Assembly: GCA_900620265.3 (NCBI GenBank) | Contig: UYNY03000033.1 | Span: forward strand, 1 to 63,192 | Origin: Nitrosopumilaceae archaeon | GTDB lineage: Archaea > Thermoproteota > Nitrososphaeria > Nitrososphaerales > Nitrosopumilaceae | Direction: 5' to 3' | Length of the DNA stretch: 63,192 bases | Part shown: positions 46,378-54,193 of the stretch, piece after piece | Layout of the letters: each line of letters opens with the position of its first letter | How positions within the stretch are numbered: position 1 is the stretch's first letter | Notes under the pieces: generated by a model | Seen by the model: only the letters and a program-made list of their open reading frames with translations | What the model was told of the DNA's origin: nothing | Database searches by the model: none | Program-made: the position numbers and the translations under genes

Positions 46378-46512
46378 CTAGTGGCTGTGGCCGCACCCGC
46401 ACGAGTGGCCCCCGTGCGAGGAGCTGTCCGGGCCGGCGCACCTGGAGCACTTGTCAGAGCCCATCGGCGAGAAGAAGGTGATCCCGCACGACACGCATTT
46501 CTGGCTTCCCAT
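46378..46512 (-). CDS. 44-residue zinc-ribbon protein with His-rich tail
   Basis: A very short gene. It has two CxxC pairs (KCVSCG and KCSRCAG) 15-20 residues apart and ends GHSCGCGHSH, a Cys/His tail that could bind zinc, nickel or copper. The ATG at 46512 has GATAAATAGG on the minus strand 23-32 bases upstream, the strong promoter arrangement seen for larger genes here. It stops at TAG, seven bases from the end of the convergent nuclease gene. Length and promoter make it a likely real small protein. Confidence 0.75.
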   Translation of the reverse strand: MGSQKCVSCGITFFSPMGSDKCSRCAGPDSSSHGGHSCGCGHSH

Positions 46513-46536
46513 GCCCCGGCCCCCGGGCGCCCCTAT

Positions 46537-46848
46537 TTATCCCGTTCTCTTGAAGACGCGGTACTCGCCTATGACGTGCCCCTTTTTGCAGGCGTACTGG
46601 CCCCTCTCGGCTAGGGTCAGCCCGTCTGCCACCTTTTCGTCGTCGGCCTGCTCGATCCTGTACTCCGGGGGGCCGTCCGACCCCGCGTCGCACTCCTTGC
46701 AGTGGTACGACCTTATGCTGCCCGCCTCGACCTTGCCTATCGGGGCCAGGAAGAGCTTGCCGACCCCGAGGTCGGCCCTCTTCGCCGTCTCCTCGTCCAC
46801 CTCGGCCGTGATGTGGCCCCCCGACCCGTGGAACTGGCACTCTACCAT
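46537..46848 (-). CDS. Small Cys/His protein, probably zinc-binding
   Basis: A 103-residue protein of unknown function. Candidate metal ligands are ECQFHGSGGH at the N-terminus, YHCKEC in the middle and YACKKGH near the end. A RING-like or double zinc-ribbon fold is possible. The ATG at 46848 follows GTATTTAACGG on the minus strand at leaderless distance. The 44-residue zinc protein lies just downstream under its own promoter, so the two may be related in function. Confidence 0.72.
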   Translation of the reverse strand: MVECQFHGSGGHITAEVDEETAKRADLGVGKLFLAPIGKVEAGSIRSYHCKECDAGSDGPPEYRIEQADDEKVADGLTLAERGQYACKKGHVIGEYRVFKRTG

Positions 46849-46926
46849 GCGGCCCCCGGGGGCGGCGGGCCGTTAAATACCATTGCACGCCAATAGGTTA
46901 TTATCTCAAATTTCCGGGCACCCGGC

Positions 46927-47709
46927 ATGGACGAGATAAGGGCCAACTCACACGTGCTGTTCTTCTTCAACCACTCCAAAAAGTGGCTCACGAGGATAAC
47001 CCGCGACGGGGCCCTCCACACCCACATCGGGGTGATCCGGCACGCCGACGCGATAGGAAAGGAGTACGGCTCCCGCCTGGTCACCAACAAGGAAAAGTAC
47101 GTCTACCTGCTGCGCCCCACCATGTACGACTATACGATGAAGCTGCAGCACGGGACGCAGATCGTCTACCCCAAGGACATCGGGTACATCATAGCCCGGG
47201 CCGGCATCGGGAGCGGGCAGAACGTGCTGGAGATCGGCACCGGGAGCGGCTCGCTCACCTCGTTCATGGCGTCTGTGGTGCGCCCGCGCGGGCACGTCTA
47301 CACGTTCGACGTGGACGAGCGGTTCATCGAGGTGGCAAGGCGCAACATCGAGCGGGCCGGCATGGAAAAGTACGTCACGATGCACAACCAGGACGTGCGA
47401 GAGTCCGATCCGGGGCTCGAGGGGATGGACGTGGCACTTGTCGACCTGGGGGACCCCTGGACGGTGCTGCCCCAGGTGAGGGGGATGCTCCGGAGCAGCG
47501 GGGCCTTCTTCTCCGTCTGCCCCACGATGAACCAGCTTGAGCGCCTCACGGCCTCCCTGGTGGAGCACGAGTTCACCGACATCGAGTGCACCGAGCACAT
47601 CGTGAGGACCATCGAGGCCCGGGAGGGCAAGACCCGTCACTCCTTCCAGGGGGTCGGGCACACGGCGTACCTCTGCCACGCCAGAAAGGCCCACTTTGGC
47701 AGGGACTGA
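46927..47709 (+). CDS. trmI: tRNA (adenine-N1)-methyltransferase TrmI
   Basis: Methylates A57/A58 in the T-loop of tRNA. The 260-residue protein has a short N-terminal domain and the SAM motif VLEIGTGSGSLTSFMA, the acidic FDVDERFIEVARRNIERAG and ALVDLGDPWTVL. TQIVYPKDIGYIIARAGI is a TrmI signature. The ATG at 46927 follows GGTTATTATC. All family features are intact. Confidence 0.93.
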   Translation: MDEIRANSHVLFFFNHSKKWLTRITRDGALHTHIGVIRHADAIGKEYGSRLVTNKEKYVYLLRPTMYDYTMKLQHGTQIVYPKDIGYIIARAGIGSGQNVLEIGTGSGSLTSFMASVVRPRGHVYTFDVDERFIEVARRNIERAGMEKYVTMHNQDVRESDPGLEGMDVALVDLGDPWTVLPQVRGMLRSSGAFFSVCPTMNQLERLTASLVEHEFTDIECTEHIVRTIEAREGKTRHSFQGVGHTAYLCHARKAHFGRD

Positions 47710-47740
47710 ATATTTATGATCCGTGGGGGGACGGCCCCCC

Positions 47741-48595
47741 GTGGCGGAGCAGGTGGACGTGCGGTCGGCGGCGGGGATGATCCCGCCCCGCGCGGCCGGG
47801 TCCCGCAAGGGGGAGAACGGGAGGGTGCTGGTGCTAGGCGGCAGCCGGATCTACCACGGGGCCCCGGTGCTCGCGTCGCTTGCGGCGCTCCGCAGCGGCA
47901 CGGACCTCGTGTACGCGGCGGTCCCCGGGATGATTGCCGACCCCGTTCGCGCCCTCTCCCCCGACCTCATCGTGATCCCGCTTGCCGACCAAAAGCTCAC
48001 CCGAGGCGCGGCCGCCAAGCTGCTCGGCGCCCTGCCGGTGGTCGACTCGGCGGCAGTCGGCATGGGGATGCCGTCCCCCGACCGCGGGGCGCTCGCCCGC
48101 CTAGTGAGGGACCTGGCCGACAGGGACGTGCGGACGTGCCTTGACGCCGGGGCCCTCGTGCCAGAGGTGCTCGATGCCGCCGGCGGGACCTGCTCCGTGG
48201 TGACGCCGCATGCCGGCGAGTTCCGGCGCCTCTTCGGCGAGGATCCCGGATCCGGGGAGGCGCGCGAGAGGGCGGTCCTCGGCTGCGCCAGGCGGCACGG
48301 GGTCACGGTACTGCTAAAGGGCGCAGAGGACGTCATATCCGACGGCGAGTCCGTGCTCTGCTGCAGGGGGGGATCCCCCGCCATGACGGCGGGCGGCACG
48401 GGCGACGTCCTTGCGGGCCTGGTCGCAGGACTGCTCTCAAGGTGCCGCCGGCCGCTCGACGCGGCAGCGGCCGCCGCATGCATCAACGCCGCCGCCGGGG
48501 AGTCAGTCCACGCCAGGCTCGGGTTCCACATGGCCGCCTCCGACCTTGTCGCAGAACTGCCGGCGGTGATGGCCCCGCTGGACCGCGTCTCCTAG
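47741..48595 (+). CDS. nnrD: ADP-dependent NAD(P)HX dehydratase
   Basis: Repairs hydrated NADH/NADPH. The ribokinase-like fold shows KGENGRVLVLGGSRIYHGAP near residue 25, TPHAGEFRRLFG, LLKGAEDVISDG and the closing MTAGGTGDVLAGLVAG with the catalytic Asp. The 284 residues lack the epimerase (NnrE) domain found fused in bacteria. The GTG at 47741 is chosen because AATATTTATG at 47709-47718 lies 23-32 bases before it. It ends on a CTAG shared with the convergent DoxX gene. Confidence 0.9.
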   Translation: MAEQVDVRSAAGMIPPRAAGSRKGENGRVLVLGGSRIYHGAPVLASLAALRSGTDLVYAAVPGMIADPVRALSPDLIVIPLADQKLTRGAAAKLLGALPVVDSAAVGMGMPSPDRGALARLVRDLADRDVRTCLDAGALVPEVLDAAGGTCSVVTPHAGEFRRLFGEDPGSGEARERAVLGCARRHGVTVLLKGAEDVISDGESVLCCRGGSPAMTAGGTGDVLAGLVAGLLSRCRRPLDAAAAAACINAAAGESVHARLGFHMAASDLVAELPAVMAPLDRVS

Positions 48596-49053
48596 TGGAG
48601 CCACCTTGGGAACGTCTTTACCTTGGAGCCTATCAGCTGGGCCAGAGACGCCCTGCCCGGCCCCACCACCATGCACACAAGGGCGGCCGCGAATAGGATT
48701 AGCTGCCACTCGACGCCCGCCTCGCCGGTCAGCGTCGCGCCCTCGAAGAGGCCGTCTATCACTATGAGGATCCCAAACAGCAGCAACGCGAGCACCGCGC
48801 CCGATATCCTGCTCAGCACCCCCGCGATCAGCAGGACGCCCGGCAGGAACTCGCCGAGGGCTATGGGATAGTGCATGGCCACCGGCAGCGACTGTGACTC
48901 GAGAAAGTTTGCAAAGCCCGGCCCGAACTTTGGAATGCCGTGCACGATGAACGTGACGCCGAGCGCTATGCGGATGGCCAGCATGCCGGCGCTCTGGAAG
49001 ACCCCCTCCTTGATCCTGGCGGTCCCCAGCATCCCCGTATCCTCGCCGGACAT
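48592..49053 (-). CDS. DoxX-family membrane protein, copy 2
   Basis: A 153-residue four-helix membrane protein of the DoxX/DoxD-like group. It has LGVTFIVHGIPKFG in helix 1 and YPIALGEFLPGVLLIAGVLSRISG in helices 2-3, ending VCMVVGPGRASL. The family includes thiosulfate:quinone oxidoreductase subunits and redox-stress proteins; the role here is open. The ATG at 49053 overlaps the stop of copy 1 by one base (TGATG), so the two are co-translated. They are clear tandem paralogues. Confidence 0.85.
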   Translation of the reverse strand: MSGEDTGMLGTARIKEGVFQSAGMLAIRIALGVTFIVHGIPKFGPGFANFLESQSLPVAMHYPIALGEFLPGVLLIAGVLSRISGAVLALLLFGILIVIDGLFEGATLTGEAGVEWQLILFAAALVCMVVGPGRASLAQLIGSKVKTFPRWLH

Positions 49054-49484
49054 CAGCTAGCCCACCTCGGCAGCCTTCTTATGAGGCCCGCTATGGATAT
49101 CCTGCCCGGCCCGGTGACAACGAGCATCAGTGCGGTCCCGATGAGTATGAGGTGGAACTCGACCCCGTCGTCCCCGGTCAGGGTCGCCGTCCCGGCCGCC
49201 AGCCCGTGTGCGAACAGCATCGCCCCCAGCATGATTGCCGCGATTATCCCCGCCGACATCCTGCTGAGCACCCCGAGTACCAGCATCACGCCGGGGACGA
49301 ACTCGCCCAGCGCTATGGGATACTGCATGGCGGCGGGTATGGATATGCTCTCAAGGTACCCGGCAAAGCCGGGGTTGTCAAACTTTGGCAGCCCGTGTAG
49401 TATGAATATGAAGCCGAGGGTCGACCTGATCCCGGCCATGGCCACGCTTCCGAATATCGACTCTCTTATCTCGGCAGTCTGCAC
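49053..49484 (-). CDS. DoxX-family membrane protein, copy 1
   Basis: A 143-residue paralogue of the downstream gene, with LGFIFILHGLPKFD, YPIALGEFVPGVMLVLGVLSR and LMLVVTGPGRISI. Four hydrophobic segments are visible. The GTG at 49484 follows AATTATAATACC on the minus strand. Between it and the divergent proteasome gene lie 192 bases, GC-rich apart from the two promoters, with no other gene seen. Confidence 0.85.
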   Translation of the reverse strand: MQTAEIRESIFGSVAMAGIRSTLGFIFILHGLPKFDNPGFAGYLESISIPAAMQYPIALGEFVPGVMLVLGVLSRMSAGIIAAIMLGAMLFAHGLAAGTATLTGDDGVEFHLILIGTALMLVVTGPGRISIAGLIRRLPRWAS

Positions 49485-49647
49485 GGGCGGGCGGCCCGCG
49501 TGGTATTATAATTACCTTTCCTGATCGCCGGGGCCCTGGCAGGCGTCCGGCCCCGATCCGGCGGGTCCGCGCCGGCGGGGCCCCGGCACGGCCCCCCGGA
49601 CTGCCCGGAGGCCCGGTGCCCCGGGAGGGCGGCCCGCCGGGATACCC

Positions 49648-49655
49648 TATTATAT
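49648..49655 (+). promoter_or_regulatory. TATA element of the proteasome beta gene
   Basis: TATTATAT lies 22-29 bases before the ATG at 49677, again leaderless spacing. An ATG at 49654 falls inside this element and is in another frame. Confidence 0.55.
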
Positions 49656-49676
49656 GATGGGCCCGGCGGCGCCGGC

Positions 49677-50270
49677 ATGGCGATGTACATGCCGGGCGCG
49701 ACCGCCGTCGGGATCACCTTCGAGGGGGGCGTCGTCTTTGCAAGCGACAAGCGGATAGCGTTCGGGAACTTTATGGTGAGCAAGACCACAAAGAAGACGT
49801 TCGCGATAACCCCCAAGGTGGGCGCCACGTGCGCCGGCCTCGTGGCCGACATGCAGATACTCTCCCTCCAGATATCGGCGCTCGCAAAGATACGCCGGAT
49901 GGAGCTGAGCAGGGACGTGCCGCCCAACACGGTGGCAAAGATGATGTCCAACATGATGTACGAGCGCAGGTTCTTCCCGCTGCTCACCCAGGTGATCGTG
50001 GGGGGCGTGGTGGCAGAGCCCGTCCTCTACACGCTGGATCCGCTCGGCTCCGTGCTGCCCGACGAGTATGCCGCGGTCGGCACAGGCTCCGAGACCGCGC
50101 TCGGCGTGCTGGATCCGGGGTTCAAGCCCGGGCTCGGCCGCCCCGAGGCCGAGGGCCTTGCAAGGGAGGCCATCCGCGCGGCGGCCCGCCGGGACGCGGC
50201 AAGCGGCGACGGCCTTGACATGATGGTGATAACGGCCGAGGGATCGACTGAGACGTCAGAGCCCCTCTAG
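49677..50270 (+). CDS. psmB: Proteasome beta subunit, atypical N-terminus
   Basis: 20S proteasome beta-type subunit of 197 residues with almost no propeptide. The N-terminus is MAMYMPGATAVGITF. Aligned to the usual G-TTTVGI, the residue after Gly is Ala8, with Thr only in the next position. Asp17 (FASDKR) and Lys33 (KTTKKT) of the active site are at their normal spacing from that Ala. It is therefore either a non-catalytic subunit or one cut after Ala8 with a shifted Thr. Crenarchaeal genomes carry a similar ATAxG-type beta next to a standard one. The stop is shared with the PUA gene on CTAG. Confidence 0.9.
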   Translation: MAMYMPGATAVGITFEGGVVFASDKRIAFGNFMVSKTTKKTFAITPKVGATCAGLVADMQILSLQISALAKIRRMELSRDVPPNTVAKMMSNMMYERRFFPLLTQVIVGGVVAEPVLYTLDPLGSVLPDEYAAVGTGSETALGVLDPGFKPGLGRPEAEGLAREAIRAAARRDAASGDGLDMMVITAEGSTETSEPL

Positions 50271-50740
50271 AGCGACTTTTGCGCCTCCCAAAAGATATCC
50301 GATATGTAGTGCGCGTTCGCGACGGCCCTGCCCCTCTCCATGTTTTCCATCTCCGAGCTCGGCACGAGCGCCCTGCCGACCGCGATGAACTTGCCCCTCG
50401 ACTCCTCCCTCACCGTTATGATCTCCCCCGCCCCGAACTGCCCAAAGCCCGTGATCCCGGGCCTCATGATGTCGGCCCCCTTGCAGACGAACTTTACGGC
50501 GCCCATGTCCACCGTGGCGCTCTGGAACCTCGAGAGCGTTGCCTCGTCGCCTAGGAACGGCAGGTACCTCCCGTCGATCCTCACCATGGAGACGCCCTCC
50601 CCGACAAGGAGCGTCCTGCCCTCGGCCACCTCGTGCGCCGTGAGGTTCCTCACCTTTGGCAGCTCGATGCCCCACTCGGACGACGCGGCGGCCATCGCCT
50701 GGGCCGTCTCCGTCTTTGAGATCTGGTTGGACTTCATCAT
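50267..50740 (-). CDS. PUA-domain RNA-binding protein (MCTS1-like)
   Basis: A 157-residue protein with an N-terminal pre-PUA half and a C-terminal PUA domain. Recognisable parts are VSMVRIDGRYLPFLG, VKFVCKGADIMRPGITGF and FIAVGRALVPSSEM. The arrangement resembles eukaryotic MCTS1/DENR-type translation factors and archaeal homologues. The ATG at 50740 overlaps the homoserine dehydrogenase stop (ATGA). It is the last gene of a four-gene overlapping operon. Confidence 0.86.
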   Translation of the reverse strand: MMKSNQISKTETAQAMAAASSEWGIELPKVRNLTAHEVAEGRTLLVGEGVSMVRIDGRYLPFLGDEATLSRFQSATVDMGAVKFVCKGADIMRPGITGFGQFGAGEIITVREESRGKFIAVGRALVPSSEMENMERGRAVANAHYISDIFWEAQKSL

Positions 50741-51726
50741 GACATCACCTGCCTGACGTCGAGCAGGTCGCGCAGTATCGAGCTTGCCGTCTCGGTGCCG
50801 CCCGCCCCCCTGCCTATTATCGTCTGGGTCCCCGAGTGCTCGGACGTGAACGATATGGCGTTGAGCGTGCCGTTGACGCACAGCGGGTCCTCAAGCGGCA
50901 CCTCCTCCGGCCCCACCTTGAGGCCGTCCTTGCACGATGCCACGAGCTTTACGGCCCTGCCCCTTGACGCCGCGCCCGCGACGTCGTCGCCGGTGACGCC
51001 GCGTATCCCCTCCCTCCCGACGTCCGGCAGGGTCACCTTCATCCCCATCACCCAGTTGGCAAGTATCACCAGCTTTGCGGCAGCGTCGATCCCGTCAAGG
51101 TCCAGCGACTCGTCGGCCTCGACGTAGCCCCTCTTTCTGGCGTCGGCGAGCGCGTCCCCTGCCGAGAGCCCGGATGCCATGCTCGACAGTATGTAGTTGG
51201 TGGTCCCGTTGAGTATGCCGGCAAACGAGGTGATCCTCTCGCCCCTCAGGCTGTTCTTCGCATAGTCCAGTATGGGGGTGCCCCCTCCCACCGTCCCGCT
51301 GAACCTGAGCGCCACGTTGTTGTAGGCTGCGATCTCCGTGAGCGACGGGAACGCCAGGGCCAGCGGGCCCTTGTTCACCGAGACGACGTGCATGCCGCGC
51401 CCCATCGCGGTGGTGATGTGCGATATGCCCGGCTCGGCGTCAGCATAGTTGCTCGCCGTGGCCTCGACCAGCACGTCGGCGTCCACCGACCTTATCATCT
51501 CGACCCCGCCGGGCAGGCCGGCCGAGACCGTCCCGGCGTCGCGCTTTGCGGCAGTTATGGCCGCCGGATCCAGCCCGGCGGGGTCGGCGGCCCCGCCCCC
51601 GCTGTCAAAGACGCCCACGATCCGCGGCTTTAGCGCGTATTCCGTGTACAGGTCCTCTGCCCTCGACGACAGCAGGCCCACCAGGCTCTGCCCCACGGCC
51701 CCAAAGCCGGACAGTATTATCCTCAC
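50737..51726 (-). CDS. hom: Homoserine dehydrogenase
   Basis: Reduces aspartate semialdehyde to homoserine for threonine and methionine. The Rossmann motif is ILSGFGAVGQSL, with VVSVNKGPLA, the substrate-site RFSGTVGGGTPIL and AGILNGTTNYIL, and GYVEADESLDLDGIDAAAK. There is no ACT domain at the C-terminus, so feedback control by threonine through that domain is not expected. Length is 329. The GTG at 51726 overlaps the msrB stop (GTGA). Confidence 0.94.
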   Translation of the reverse strand: MRIILSGFGAVGQSLVGLLSSRAEDLYTEYALKPRIVGVFDSGGGAADPAGLDPAAITAAKRDAGTVSAGLPGGVEMIRSVDADVLVEATASNYADAEPGISHITTAMGRGMHVVSVNKGPLALAFPSLTEIAAYNNVALRFSGTVGGGTPILDYAKNSLRGERITSFAGILNGTTNYILSSMASGLSAGDALADARKRGYVEADESLDLDGIDAAAKLVILANWVMGMKVTLPDVGREGIRGVTGDDVAGAASRGRAVKLVASCKDGLKVGPEEVPLEDPLCVNGTLNAISFTSEHSGTQTIIGRGAGGTETASSILRDLLDVRQVMS

Positions 51727-52115
51727 GGGCCGCCCCCTGCGTCCTTTTCATGTACCAGGGACGCGGAGTTTATGCAGTACCTCTGGCGCCCGGGCCCCGG
51801 GCCGTCGTCAAAGACGTGCCCCAGGTGCGAGCCGCACCTGCAGTTGACCTCGGTGCGCGCCATCCCCATGGACGTGTCGGCCTCGTATGTTACATCCTCC
51901 TCCGAGGCCGGCATCGTAAAGCTGGGCCAGCCTGTCCCCGAGTCAAACTTTGAGCCCGACTCGAAGAGGCGCCTCCCGCAGCAGACGCACAGGTACGCCC
52001 CCTCCGGGCCGGACCTTGCGTACCTGCCGGAGAACGGGGGCTCCGTCCCGTGGTTGACGCAGACCTCGTACTGCTCCGGGGTCAGCCTCCTCCTCAGCTC
52101 GTCCGTGTCCATCAC
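51723..52115 (-). CDS. msrB: Peptide methionine-R-sulfoxide reductase
   Basis: Repairs the R epimer of methionine sulfoxide. Two CxxC zinc pairs (LCVCCG and CRCGSHLG) and the catalytic cysteine in RYCINSASL are present, along with SGTGWPSF. The protein has 130 residues. The GTG at 52115 overlaps the ThyX-like stop (GTGA); an ATG directly after is the alternative. It sits in one operon with homoserine dehydrogenase, both touching methionine metabolism. Confidence 0.94.
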   Translation of the reverse strand: MMDTDELRRRLTPEQYEVCVNHGTEPPFSGRYARSGPEGAYLCVCCGRRLFESGSKFDSGTGWPSFTMPASEEDVTYEADTSMGMARTEVNCRCGSHLGHVFDDGPGPGRQRYCINSASLVHEKDAGGGP

Positions 52116-53737
52116 GCGCCACCCCCGGCGGGGTTACTTATCTTAGTTTTGAGCTTCCTTAGCTCCGCCCTCCTCTCGGACTCGTACCTGCCGGACCCCT
52201 GCCTCTTGGTGTCGGCGAACCTTGCCACCGCGGCGAGGGCCGGGTGCACCTCCGAGATCTGCTCCAGCATGCTGATCGCGACCCTCCTATAGTCCTCGTG
52301 CCCCTGCGGCATCGTGCGCAGCTCTATCAGGTGGCACGCCTCCCTCAGGTTCATGCTCATCACGTACCGATAGTTGTACGCAAAGTTCACCGGGTACTGG
52401 GCAAGATCCGGGTCGTCCCGCCTGATCGCCGACCACGCGTCCCCGGACGCGCCCATGCACTCGCCGAACTCCCTCTCGATCCCAAGGCCCCTGATCTCGT
52501 CCGGCACGTGGTACCCGAGGCCGGCGCCCAGCAGGTGGCGCTGCAGCGTGAGGGCGCGGTGCCTGTGCAGGTCCCGGAACATGCCAAAGTTGGTGCACAT
52601 GTCAAACGTGTACCTGACGTGCTCGAACGCCCTCGGGGGGCGGTGGCGCCGGTTGGCCCTCAGCGAGGCGATCCTCCCGACGATGCCCGCCTTTTTGCCG
52701 CGGTCCATGGCCGCCGCCGCGCCAAGGGCCGATTTGAAGGATGATCCTGACCCCTCGCAGATGATCCCTGCTATGACCCTGTCAAGCTCTGCCCCCTCGT
52801 CGCCGTGCTCGACGAGCTCGACCGGCCCGCCGGGCCCCCCGCCCGCGGCGCCCCCGACCTCCTCCTGCATGGCTCTTACCGCCCCGAGGTACCCCCTGTT
52901 GGCCTCGCCGTGGGGCTCCCCGTGCCTCCTGACGAACGCCCCTATCACCCTGTCAAGCTCCGTCTTTGCCATGGCTGCTATGCCGCGCTCCTCTGCCAGC
53001 CTCGACGACCCTAGCACGTCGAGCATGTACTCAAATGCACGCCCGTTGCCGGTCACCCCCACGTTGGTCAGCGTGGCGGCCGGGAGGAGCGACCGCAGCG
53101 CGTCGAGCGCGCGGGCCCTTGCCATCCCGGCGTGCGCCCTTGCCGCAGCCTCCCTGTCCTCGCCGCCGAGCTCGCTGATCGGCTTCTCCCTCCCGTCAAT
53201 CGAGTCGGGGAACATGAACGACTCCTCCGGGTGCGCCTCTTGGATCATCCTTGTCATCGGGTCGATGCTCCTCGAGTACAGGTCGAACGCCATGTCGCAC
53301 GCGTCCGTGTAGGGGCCGGCGTGTCTTGATCCCATGATGTCGTCCCCCCTGTAGTACATGTATTTGCCGTCCCTCTTTGCGTCCCACTTGACATACCTTG
53401 AGGACTTTTCAAGGTATGAGAGCCCTATGCGCCTGTCCTCGATCTTCTTGACGGCGACGTTTGATACCCCCTCGATGCCCAGCTGCGCCGCGCCAAGCTC
53501 CGCCACGGAGTCGTCGCCGTACCCGGAGAGGACGCGCTCGTAGAACTGCTCGCCCCTCGACTCGTTGCCGAGGAACTCGTCCAAAAAGACGCGCCTCATG
53601 CTCTTTGACGTCCTGCTGTACCTTGACATCAGCGCCCCGCGGTCGGCCTGGCTCGGCGTCGTCACCGCGAACACCCGGCCGTCGGCGTTGGTAAAGTGCC
53701 CCTCGATCTTCCTCCTCTCCTCGTCGGTGAACTCCAA
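52112..53737 (-). CDS. Long ThyX-like (FAD-dependent thymidylate synthase family) protein
   Basis: A 541-residue protein, more than twice the usual ThyX length. The C-terminal half has DLHRHRALTLQRH, matching the RHR core of the ThyX motif, then YRYVMSMNLREACHLIELR. The N-terminal half has SKSMRRVFLDEF and ISYLEKSSRYV-like sequence (LSYLEKSSRYVKWD) that looks like a second, diverged ThyX-type unit, suggesting an internal duplication. Whether it makes dTMP or has another flavin-dependent function is unclear. The TTG at 53737 follows GGTTAATACC on the minus strand. It heads the operon with msrB, hom and the PUA gene. Confidence 0.8.
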   Translation of the reverse strand: MEFTDEERRKIEGHFTNADGRVFAVTTPSQADRGALMSRYSRTSKSMRRVFLDEFLGNESRGEQFYERVLSGYGDDSVAELGAAQLGIEGVSNVAVKKIEDRRIGLSYLEKSSRYVKWDAKRDGKYMYYRGDDIMGSRHAGPYTDACDMAFDLYSRSIDPMTRMIQEAHPEESFMFPDSIDGREKPISELGGEDREAAARAHAGMARARALDALRSLLPAATLTNVGVTGNGRAFEYMLDVLGSSRLAEERGIAAMAKTELDRVIGAFVRRHGEPHGEANRGYLGAVRAMQEEVGGAAGGGPGGPVELVEHGDEGAELDRVIAGIICEGSGSSFKSALGAAAAMDRGKKAGIVGRIASLRANRRHRPPRAFEHVRYTFDMCTNFGMFRDLHRHRALTLQRHLLGAGLGYHVPDEIRGLGIEREFGECMGASGDAWSAIRRDDPDLAQYPVNFAYNYRYVMSMNLREACHLIELRTMPQGHEDYRRVAISMLEQISEVHPALAAVARFADTKRQGSGRYESERRAELRKLKTKISNPAGGGA

Positions 53738-53764
53738 GCAGGCCGCCCCCCATGCCGCGCGGTA

Positions 53765-54076
53765 TTAACCGTCGCGCGCGCCCGGGTCCTCCCGACTCTT
53801 TCCTATCTGTATGAGGTCCGGACCCTTCTTCTCCTCGGCCCCCCTCGACTGCCACCGGAGCAGGACCTCCCTGAACGCGGCCGCGTCCGCCTCGTTCTCC
53901 GTGTACATGAGGGACGTGACCCAGAACCCGCCCTTGGCGGTCCTGCCGCCGACCGAGTTCATCCAGAACCTGCCGGGCAGCCCGACGAGCGGCTTTGGCT
54001 CCCGCCCGTCGGCGACCCTCACCCACCTGTCTGCCACGAACCGCAGTATGCGGCCCATCTCCTCGGAGCCTATCAC
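53765..54076 (-). CDS. Uncharacterised 103-residue protein
   Basis: No domain is recognised. The sequence begins IGSEEMGRILRFVADRWVRVADG, includes PGRFWMNSVGGRTAKGGFWVTSLMY, and ends in a charged tail. The GTG at 54076 is placed by TTTTAAATTCC about 25 bases upstream on the minus strand; the much longer open frame upstream crosses the cdvA gene and is not supported. It is separated by 27 bases from the ThyX-like gene and may precede it in transcription. Confidence 0.65.
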   Translation of the reverse strand: MIGSEEMGRILRFVADRWVRVADGREPKPLVGLPGRFWMNSVGGRTAKGGFWVTSLMYTENEADAAAFREVLLRWQSRGAEEKKGPDLIQIGKSREDPGARDG

Positions 54077-54193
54077 GGGGCCCGGGCAGGGCCCCCGGAA
54101 TTTAAAACATGCTGCCCATGTCAACACAAAGTGACAAGATCGGCCAAGATAGCTGACACGCCCCATGTTATCATCCACGCGGGAGGGGGTGGC

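Noticed and set aside
49485-49676. Possible gene in the 192-base gap before psmB
   Set aside because: Open frames here are GC-driven with no promoter, start context or recognisable product; the gap is explained by two divergent promoters.
53696-54193. N-terminal extension of the cdvA frame back to 53696
   Set aside because: It crosses the divergent small gene and adds no CdvA-like sequence; the ATG at 54194 starts right at the PRC-barrel region.
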